Assembly: GCA_013331265.1 (NCBI GenBank)
Contig: DUGS01000044.1
Coordinates: forward strand, 1,279-7,692
DNA from: Methanosarcina sp.
GTDB lineage: Archaea > Halobacteriota > Methanosarcinia > Methanosarcinales > Methanosarcinaceae
Direction: 5' to 3'
Length of the DNA: 6,414 nucleotides
The first letter of the stretch is position 1. Each line of letters begins with the position of its first letter. Of the stretch, positions 1-4,614 are shown in pieces. The translations under genes and the position numbers were made by a program. A model generated the notes under the pieces. That model ran no database searches and was not told the DNA's origin. It worked only from the letters and a program-made list of their open reading frames with translations.

Positions 1-1
1 T

Positions 2-55
2 GGGGACTTGCTCTCAAAAGAGAGGGGGATGAACCCGGAAGCTGCACAGCTTTAG
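2..55 (+). CDS. tnpB: C-terminal tail of a TnpB-like protein (partial, cut by window start)
   Basis: Only the last 17 codons are inside the window, reading GDLLSKERGMNPEAAQL and then TAG at 53-55. A tail of the form G-M-N-P-E-A followed by a short variable end is what I recall from many archaeal and bacterial TnpB proteins of IS1341/IS605 elements, the RNA-guided nucleases related to Cas12. The stop lies inside the hairpin that forms the element's right end, the usual arrangement for tnpB. No catalytic residue is visible because the nuclease domain lies outside the window, so whether the gene is intact is unknown. The stop is TAG, which some Methanosarcina genes read as pyrrolysine; reading through would add 17 residues plus the pyrrolysine before TAA at 107-109. 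The identification rests on a short tail plus the adjoining terminal structure. Confidence 0.6.
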   Translation, partial: GDLLSKERGMNPEAAQL

Positions 56-70
56 CGTGGGGTAGTTCAC
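29..70 (+). ncRNA. 3' end of a putative TnpB omega-RNA scaffold
   Basis: In IS605-type elements the guide RNA (omega-RNA) overlaps the end of tnpB, ends at the right-end boundary and takes its guide from the flanking DNA. Here the hairpin at 45-59 and the TAGTTCAC end at 63-70 match that layout. If the boundary is after C70, the guide would be the first 16 to 20 bases of flank, beginning AGTGAATTATTTGACT at 71. The 5' limit is outside or uncertain; I give only the visible 3' part. This is inferred from the family; expression is not shown. Confidence 0.4.
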
Positions 71-118
71 AGTGAATTATTTGACTATTTTCACGAATTT
101 ACTTGCTAAGCATGTTCT

Positions 119-165
119 TTTTCTAAATATTCAGAAAATACGCCTTATTTTTCTAATATTCCGGA
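119..165. repeat. Imperfect direct repeat, 17 bp, 30-bp period
   Basis: TTTTCTAAATATTCAGA (119-135) recurs as TTTTCTAATATTCCGGA (149-165). The two copies start 30 bp apart, close to three helical turns, so they could be paired binding sites upstream of the glycosyltransferase. In sequence this AT-rich, chance similarity is a real alternative. Confidence 0.3.
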
Positions 166-288
166 TATCTAAAAGCCTTAATAATAAAAATTATACTTTT
201 TATTTATATATTAGTAAGTCTTAATTTAATGAAGGGGACACCTCGTAAGTTATTAATATTTTTACAGATTATTTTCAGTCAAATGTTA

Positions 289-308
289 ACTTTATATATA
301 TTTTATAC
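289..308 (+). promoter_or_regulatory. Candidate archaeal TATA region for the glycosyltransferase
   Basis: The tract ACTTTATATATATTTTATAC contains the best TATA-box-like run upstream of the gene at 405. With the usual 25-nt spacing, transcription would begin near 320-330, giving a leader of about 75-85 nt, plausible for Methanosarcina. Other A/T runs nearby (TTTAATATTT at 332-341) are alternatives, so the choice is uncertain. Confidence 0.35.
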
Positions 309-392
309 CAAATATCTTTCGAATGATAGCCTTTAATATTTTTGCATTTATACACATACTGGGGGTTATAGTATAATGCATACTCATATGGG

Positions 393-402
393 GGTGGAGA
401 GG
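393..402 (+). promoter_or_regulatory. Ribosome binding site supporting a TTG start
   Basis: GGTGGAGAGG lies just upstream of TTG at 405-407 and resembles the archaeal Shine-Dalgarno sequence GGAGGTG, though with very short spacing. The frame has no ATG or GTG between the upstream TAG (369-371) and this TTG, and no Met codon before the first conserved glycosyltransferase motif, so TTG is the best available start. A nearer ATG (388) is in another frame and stops after 17 codons. Confidence 0.45.
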
Positions 403-404
403 TT

Positions 405-2000
405 TTGTATTCAGCTCTTACACTTTGTCTTAATTCTCTAATTTCCGATCCTATAAGTATAGTTTCATCGACATCTCAACTTTCCGATAGGCCTCTAAAG
501 CATGAGTTTACTGTCTTGATTCCAGCTCAAAACGAGGAGGCTTCCATCGGTAGTAAGGTCTTACTTGCGGCGAGTTATGCAGACCGTGTAGTTGTGCTTG
601 ACAAAGGGTCTACTGACCGAACTATGGAAGTGGCAGCTCTGGGAGGAGCGAGAGTCATTCCTCTGTCAGGAGGCGAGGAAGCACTGCTCAAGGTCCTTTA
701 CAGGGCGTCTCTTGATTCAGAACTTGTGGTTCTTATCTATCCTGATTGCATGCAGGATATAGATCTGCTTTCTCATGTCCTCGAGCCGCTGAGGCAGGGA
801 TTCGACCTATCGGTAGGTTCCTGGCCCTGCCGTGTTTCCTGTGAACAGGAGACGGTAATGCTTCTGAACGGGAAAAGCACCTTCAAAGAAAAAATAGGTT
901 TCCTTGCCGTGACCTCAAGGTCACTTCAGAATATAAGTTCAGGCAATGAGCACTTGTCTTTGAAATCCCTGCTTTCTGCCGCGAAGACCGAAGGGCTTAA
1001 GGTTAACTATCTGAGCTTTGATGTTGATCCAGCGTTTCGGAAGCTTGAAAGTGCCCGGATAGGAGTTGTCGTACCCGCTTATAATGAAGAATTACTTATC
1101 GGGGAGACTCTTAGTGGGATTCCTGAGTACGTGGACCGGATCTATGTGATCGATGACGCTAGCACTGACCGGACTGGGGAGATTGTAAAAAAGTTCGGAG
1201 ATCCTAGAATCGTCTATTTACGCCATGAAGTAAACAAGGGTGTTGGGGCAGGGATAGTTAGTGGGTACAAGCTTGCTTTAAAAGATGAAATGGATATTGT
1301 AGCAGTTATGGCTGGGGATAACCAGATGGATCCTGCCCAGCTCCCCCGATTGATCTTTCCAATTATTGAAGGTCTGGCTGACTATACAAAGGGTAACAGA
1401 CTTCTCTCTGAAAACTTTATGACTGGGATGAGCAGGTGGAGGTCTTTTGGAAACCTTCTGCTGAGCTTTTTGACTAAAATAGGAAGTGGATACTGGCATG
1501 TAATGGATCCTCAGAACGGGTATACAGCAATTTCCAGGCAGGCTCTTGAGGTTATTGATCTGGATTCAGTTTATCCTTATTATGGCTACTGTAACGACCT
1601 GCTAATCAAGCTTAACGCCTTTGGAATGAGGGTCATGGATGTGGTGATCCCTGCCCGCTACGGCAGAGAGAAATCATCCATAAAATACGATAGGTTTATC
1701 CGTAAGGTTTCACCCATGCTTTTCAGAGGTTTTCTCTGGAGGCTAAGGGTCAAATATACGGTTCTGGATTTCCATCCTCTGGTTCTATTCTACTTCCTTG
1801 GGATGCTTTCAATACCTCTGAGTGTCCTCTTAGGCGTCTGGGGACTTGTGCAGGTACTGCTTCAAAACTCCCTCCCGTCCTATTATCCACTGCTTGGTTT
1901 CCTTGTACTTGGTACTGGACTTCAGATGCTCCTGTTCGGAATGCTCTTTGATATGCAGGTTGAGAAGAAAAGGAATGAAAGAGTAGGGCTTGCTCGTTAA
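405..2000 (+). CDS. Membrane glycosyltransferase with two GT2 units, the first degenerate
   Basis: The 531-residue protein contains two GT-A (family 2) units. The second (about 218-415) is complete: VVVPAYNEE at 221-229, the nucleotide-binding DDASTDRT at 250-257, a DNQMDP acidic motif at 305-310, MDPQNGYTAISR at 368-379 and YGREKSSIKY at 419-428, a pattern close to dolichol-phosphate-mannose-synthase/GtrB-like enzymes that load a sugar from a nucleotide donor onto polyprenyl phosphate. The first (about 34-210) keeps LIPAQNEE (38-45) but has LDKGSTDRT (65-73) where DDxSTDRT is expected, and its acceptor half is reduced, so it may be non-catalytic. Two hydrophobic segments at about 457-487 and 494-516 place the C-terminus in the membrane, with a basic tail. 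The start is TTG at 405. The gene stands alone on the plus strand, followed at once by a hairpin terminator, and converges with two secreted beta-helix genes. A role in surface glycan or matrix synthesis is inferred from this context; donor and acceptor are unknown. Confidence 0.88.
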   Translation: MYSALTLCLNSLISDPISIVSSTSQLSDRPLKHEFTVLIPAQNEEASIGSKVLLAASYADRVVVLDKGSTDRTMEVAALGGARVIPLSGGEEALLKVLYRASLDSELVVLIYPDCMQDIDLLSHVLEPLRQGFDLSVGSWPCRVSCEQETVMLLNGKSTFKEKIGFLAVTSRSLQNISSGNEHLSLKSLLSAAKTEGLKVNYLSFDVDPAFRKLESARIGVVVPAYNEELLIGETLSGIPEYVDRIYVIDDASTDRTGEIVKKFGDPRIVYLRHEVNKGVGAGIVSGYKLALKDEMDIVAVMAGDNQMDPAQLPRLIFPIIEGLADYTKGNRLLSENFMTGMSRWRSFGNLLLSFLTKIGSGYWHVMDPQNGYTAISRQALEVIDLDSVYPYYGYCNDLLIKLNAFGMRVMDVVIPARYGREKSSIKYDRFIRKVSPMLFRGFLWRLRVKYTVLDFHPLVLFYFLGMLSIPLSVLLGVWGLVQVLLQNSLPSYYPLLGFLVLGTGLQMLLFGMLFDMQVEKKRNERVGLAR

Positions 2001-2036
2001 AGTTTCGGAAGGTAAACTTCCGAAACTTTTCTTATT
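1999..2036 (+). terminator. Hairpin terminator of the glycosyltransferase gene
   Basis: AGTTTCGGAAG (2001-2011) pairs perfectly with CTTCCGAAACT (2017-2027) around a 5-nt GTAAA loop. Two further A-T pairs use the last two bases of the stop codon (1999-2000 with 2028-2029). A T-rich run (2027-2049) follows on the plus strand. The placement between convergent genes suggests it may also slow transcription coming from the minus strand, though on that side there is only a short T run. Confidence 0.8.
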
Positions 2037-2107
2037 ATATTTTTTCTTATAAAATCCATGAGAGCCCATTGTTTTGTTCTATAAGTTTCGCTGCTTCTCA
2101 AATTTTA

Positions 2108-4204
2108 TTATTCGCTTGTATATTCTATTATCAGTTTGGGCCTCTGGCTTTTGTTTTGCCATTCTGAACTATAAAATGCAATATAGTTACTGTCTTCTGC
2201 TCTGGCTTTTATAAGGAAACCGGTATTTTCGTATTTTCCGCTGGCATATTCCTGCACAAGCTCTGTAACATCCAGCTCGTAATACCTGTTATCAGGAAGA
2301 GTACTGCCATTGAAAGTTATTGTGGCGTATGGAGTGTTACCCTGAGAGACTTCATTTTTATCGTACCAGTCTCCCCCTGGGTTGTGCCAGGGAGTTCCTG
2401 TTTCTCTCGCATCCCAGGAAACGTGTTCTTCACACCATTTTTCCGGTCTGTACACTTCAATAATCGTATCTTCCGGTCTGGTTTCGTCAGGGTAATACCA
2501 GAACAAATAAAGGGTTGCTTTTTCAATTTCATCCGTTTCATTCAGCTGGCTTAATTCGAACAGTATGACATCCCTGTATTTCCAGCCATCTGATCTTTCT
2601 CCCACATCTATGTATTCGGTTTCCCTGAATGTCGTATTAGAAGATCCTTCTTTCAATCTATTATCCGAGATGACTGAAGGTAAGGCAATTTTAAAGTCTT
2701 CGTTATCAGATTCTTCCAATGTAAAACTTAATAAGACCCTTTTAATGAACCTTACAACATCTGAAATAGCTCTTTTAATATCCGATTCAAGACTTTTTTC
2801 CTGTCCTATATCAATGCCGTCATCTATTTCATAAGGTAATTCTTGTGGGCCTGCTTTTATAGCCTCTGCACAGGGTAAGTTTTGCAGTACTGAAGACCCG
2901 TTTCCATCCAGATGTTCTATAAGTGCAGGGTCGACTTCTGTATCCGATGTAGAGCTAGCATGCATATAGTTCCCACCGGCATTGTTTGAAAGGCAGTTGT
3001 TTTGAAGGATGAACGAGTGAGTGTCTTTTAATTTATTATAAAAAGCATAACCTTTACCGGCTGCAGGACTTGATCTGGTATTAATTATTATGTTATTTCG
3101 TGCAATGGTTGTATAGCCTGACCCTGGAGATAAAAACTCGTCATCTACCTGTTTATGGGCAATTGCCGCTCCGTAACATCCATCAAATATATTGTTTTCT
3201 ATGAGGGTATCGTAAAAACCATTGAGGACAACACCCCCTGACCAGTCAGCACTGGGATTAATACCGGTTTTGTAAAATTTATTGTTGTGTATGTATACAT
3301 CTTTTGCAGAGTCTTTTGAATATGCAGACCCATAGCCTGTAATCCAGATTCCCGCGGTATTTGTCTCATACAGCAGGTTGTTGTAGATTTCAATATCATC
3401 CATTACAGTTGACGGACCTGTTTTCTGGATTTCAATTCCGGCTCCCCCTTCCCCTTCAGAGTTAATGATATTATTATAGAATTTCACATGATTTCCATTA
3501 TATATCCTGAGCCCGCTATTTGTCCTGCATGTTATTTTATTGTTCCATGCCTCTATATTTGAACAATATATGATGTAAAGAGCGTCATGCCCGAGTTTAT
3601 ATACTGTATTATTGTAGAACTTAATATCGGAACCTTCCACCACTTTCAGCCCGTCTCCGTGGCTGTCATGCATATACATATTATAAACTCTGATATCTTT
3701 ACAGTTGAGGAAATGTATCAGGTTGTAGTACCCTTTTCCCCTGCTTTTTTCTTTATTTCCGTCATGGTTCCCGTCAATTTCAAAACCTCTTACAGTAATA
3801 TTCTGGCTTCCCGAACTATCTTTCTGGGTAATGAGTGGTTTCTCCAATGGCCAGCCTGCGTTATTCTCAAGTTTTATAACGGCTGTAGGGTCCCCTTCCA
3901 GAATGGTATTGCTTCCTATGAAAATGCTGTCTGAGATAATGTATGTATTAGGGCCATTCAAATGAACGGTAGTAAACTCCGGGTTTTCTGCTACGTATTC
4001 AAGGGCTTTATTAATCTCTACCTGGTCATCGGTTCCATCGCAGTTGAAATCTCCGCTACCGTCAGTATTTACGTAAACCGTCGTCTCGGCATGGGCCGTT
4101 GAGAGGGCAATAATTACGCTTGCAACCAGAACAACAAGAATTAAGATCAGGATTCCTTTTTTCTTTTTTTCTCCCTGTCTATATATCCAGTGATTTTCGT
4201 TCAT
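2108..4204 (-). CDS. Secreted disaggregatase-related beta-helix protein with C-terminal DNRLRE domain
   Basis: From ATG at 4204 the protein has 698 residues. Residues 1-39 form a signal peptide: KKKK at 13-16, a hydrophobic core, and a likely cleavage after AHA (37-39). Residues about 40-470 form a right-handed parallel beta-helix, seen as repeated NN-x-hydrophobic rungs (IEIYNN, VYIHNN, LIENN, IARNN). It opens with the acidic DGSGDFNCDGTDD stretch (48-60). MHDSHGDG (178-185), GHD (205-207) and TCRTNSGLR (225-233) are shared with its paralog and may mark a functional face. After a linker (about 471-507, with amphipathic VVRFIKRVLLSFTL) comes a DNRLRE/disaggregatase-related repeat domain (508-698) starting SDNRLKEG and ending RPKLIIEY. 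Several N-glycosylation sequons (NTT, NET, NGS, NKS) fit an exported protein. Relatives include Methanosarcina mazei disaggregatase, which disperses aggregates by acting on the methanochondroitin matrix. Whether this copy is an enzyme or a matrix-binding protein is not shown. A GTG at 4222 would add six residues but lies across the ribosome binding site. Confidence 0.9.
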   Translation of the reverse strand: MNENHWIYRQGEKKKKGILILILVVLVASVIIALSTAHAETTVYVNTDGSGDFNCDGTDDQVEINKALEYVAENPEFTTVHLNGPNTYIISDSIFIGSNTILEGDPTAVIKLENNAGWPLEKPLITQKDSSGSQNITVRGFEIDGNHDGNKEKSRGKGYYNLIHFLNCKDIRVYNMYMHDSHGDGLKVVEGSDIKFYNNTVYKLGHDALYIIYCSNIEAWNNKITCRTNSGLRIYNGNHVKFYNNIINSEGEGGAGIEIQKTGPSTVMDDIEIYNNLLYETNTAGIWITGYGSAYSKDSAKDVYIHNNKFYKTGINPSADWSGGVVLNGFYDTLIENNIFDGCYGAAIAHKQVDDEFLSPGSGYTTIARNNIIINTRSSPAAGKGYAFYNKLKDTHSFILQNNCLSNNAGGNYMHASSTSDTEVDPALIEHLDGNGSSVLQNLPCAEAIKAGPQELPYEIDDGIDIGQEKSLESDIKRAISDVVRFIKRVLLSFTLEESDNEDFKIALPSVISDNRLKEGSSNTTFRETEYIDVGERSDGWKYRDVILFELSQLNETDEIEKATLYLFWYYPDETRPEDTIIEVYRPEKWCEEHVSWDARETGTPWHNPGGDWYDKNEVSQGNTPYATITFNGSTLPDNRYYELDVTELVQEYASGKYENTGFLIKARAEDSNYIAFYSSEWQNKSQRPKLIIEYTSE
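3927..4063 (-). repeat. Near-identical paralog segment, copy 1 (partner 5879-6015)
   Basis: This 137-bp part of the 698-aa gene, encoding the first rungs of the beta-helix after the signal peptide, aligns without gaps to 5879-6015 in the 536-aa gene with 9 mismatches counted by eye, about 93% identity. The last 33 bases of the alignment (4031-4063) are identical. Similarity drops sharply outside it, including across the signal peptides. Confidence 0.85.
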
Positions 4205-4210
4205 TTTATA

Positions 4211-4216
4211 CCCCCT
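4211..4216 (-). promoter_or_regulatory. Ribosome binding site fixing the start of the 698-aa gene
   Basis: On the minus strand AGGGGG is followed by six bases (TATAAA) and then ATG at 4204-4202. This supports ATG 4204 over the in-frame GTG at 4222, which lies upstream of the AGGGGG and would translate it. The ATG start also aligns the protein with its paralog, since both begin Met-Asn and reach KKKKG at residues 13-17. Confidence 0.75.
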
Positions 4217-4225
4217 ATACACTTA

Positions 4226-4272
4226 ACTATAAATCTCTAAGCTTAAAAAAAGTTATCTGTATATATCTAAAA
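4226..4272 (-). promoter_or_regulatory. Candidate promoter of the 698-aa gene
   Basis: Two minus-strand TATA-like boxes are visible: GATATATAC around 4259-4267, which would give a leader of roughly 30 nt containing the AGGGGG site, and TTTATAG around 4227-4233. The nearer box is matched by TTTATAT at the same distance (about 25 nt) before the paralog's ATG. That spacing would give almost leaderless transcripts, which conflicts with the ribosome binding sites, so I favour the farther box. Confidence 0.4.
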
Positions 4273-4402
4273 AAATTTGAATGCTAAGTTAAAAACCTTT
4301 TCATATCACAGTGCTTAGAAAGCTTGATTTTTTAGACAATGCGCCGCCTATGTTCTAAATAATTATTGATATGTACGCATCCTAATTCGCAAATATTTTG
4401 GT

Positions 4403-4436
4403 GTGATAGGGAATAAAATGTGATAGGGAATAAAAT
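4403..4436. repeat. Perfect 17-bp tandem duplication
   Basis: GTGATAGGGAATAAAAT occurs twice head to tail with no mismatch (4403-4419 and 4420-4436). It lies about 200 bp upstream of the 698-aa start and downstream of the hairpin repeat. It may be a recent slippage duplication or a paired binding site; the sequence does not decide. Confidence 0.9.
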
Positions 4437-4446
4437 TATAGAGATT

Positions 4447-4514
4447 AAGAAGGGTTTAATTTCTTCCAGGGACTGGGATATAAAACCCTTCTACTGGGAA
4501 ATTAAACCCTTCTT
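4447..4514 (-). terminator. 17-bp inverted repeat hairpin, probable 3' end or terminator of the 536-aa gene
   Basis: AAGAAGGGTTTAATTTC (4447-4463) is perfectly complementary to 4498-4514. After a 2-nt bulge the stem continues with CCAG (4466-4469) to CTGG (4494-4497). It lies 28 bp beyond the stop of the 536-aa gene in the direction of transcription and is followed on the minus strand by T-rich sequence, so termination or 3'-end protection is plausible. The loop contains a second copy of the right arm (AAACCCTTCT at 4483-4492 and 4504-4513; CTGG at 4473-4476 and 4494-4497), allowing an alternative fold. Confidence 0.6.
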
Positions 4515-4527
4515 TAACTTCGGGAGC

Positions 4528-4614
4528 TCACCTGAATAAGCATCAAATCTGAATTTTAAAGAAGAATAAAAAGAAGATTCTCAGGAGCATCCTGAATATC
4601 TTCCATTCAGGTGA
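4528..4614. repeat. Inverted and direct repeats across the 3' end of the 536-aa gene
   Basis: TCACCTGAAT (4528-4537) is perfectly inverted at 4605-4614. A third copy of the core, CCTGAAT (4591-4597), pairs with ATTCAGG (4605-4611) in a 7-bp hairpin. On the minus strand the blocks around 4581-4598 and 4522-4539 (ATTCAGG followed by TG and CTCC) form an imperfect direct repeat on either side of the stop codon. Together they bracket the hydrophobic tail of the protein. Confidence 0.65.

Larger units (their letters stand above)
1..70 (+). mobile_element. Right end of an IS200/IS605 (IS1341-like) element
   Basis: The block ends in GGGGTAGTTCAC (59-70), a terminal sequence typical of IS605-group elements in archaea, preceded by a small subterminal hairpin. 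Its stem pairs CAC (45-47) with GTG (57-59) and GC (49-50) with GC (55-56), with a TTTA loop (51-54) and A48 bulged. IS605 elements carry such imperfect hairpins instead of terminal inverted repeats and make no target duplication. A tnpB-like reading frame ends within the hairpin, as expected. The left end and any tnpA transposase are outside the window, so autonomy cannot be judged. Confidence 0.6.
71..404. other. AT-rich intergenic region upstream of the glycosyltransferase
   Basis: This 334-bp gap separates the IS605 end from the glycosyltransferase start. It is strongly AT-rich and holds several TATA-like tracts (around 190-212, 291-303 and 331-340), a direct repeat pair (119-135 and 149-165), and a small inverted repeat AGTAT/ATACT (370-374 and 380-384) just before the start. 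A 35-codon open frame (229-336) has no ribosome binding site and reads like chance hydrophobic sequence. No RNA gene or convincing protein gene was recognised. Confidence 0.6.
4205..4542. other. Repeat-rich intergenic region between the two beta-helix genes
   Basis: The 338-bp gap holds the promoter and ribosome binding site of the 698-aa gene at its left end, a low-GC stretch with T/A runs (4241-4400), a perfect 17-bp tandem duplication (4403-4436), a large inverted repeat with nested copies (4447-4514) and, at its right edge, one arm of a 10-bp inverted repeat spanning the end of the 536-aa gene. No protein or stable RNA gene was recognised. Confidence 0.7.

Noticed and set aside
229..336. 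35-codon open frame on the plus strand beginning MKGTPRKLLIF
   Set aside because: No ribosome binding site, very AT-rich, and it spans the best TATA tract of the next gene; hydrophobic residues are expected by chance from such composition.
1830..2069. Minus-strand 79-codon frame over the end of the glycosyltransferase
   Set aside because: It runs through the terminator hairpin and antisense to the membrane segments; no features of a real protein.
3587..3934. 115-codon open frame on the plus strand, and similar long frames opposite the beta-helix genes (2565-2834, 5119-5364, 5776-6045)
   Set aside because: They lie wholly opposite strongly supported coding sequence, are mirrored at the same place in both paralogs as expected of antisense shadows, and show no domain or ribosome binding site.
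4205..4222. GTG at 4222 as start of the 698-aa gene
   Set aside because: It would translate through the AGGGGG site, and the paralog aligns from the ATG at 4204.
4403..4436. Target-site duplication of an insertion sequence
   Set aside because: The two copies are directly adjacent with nothing between them, so no inserted element is bracketed.
4447..4514. CRISPR array or leader
   Set aside because: Only three short units, one inverted, with no spacers of regular length and no cas genes nearby.
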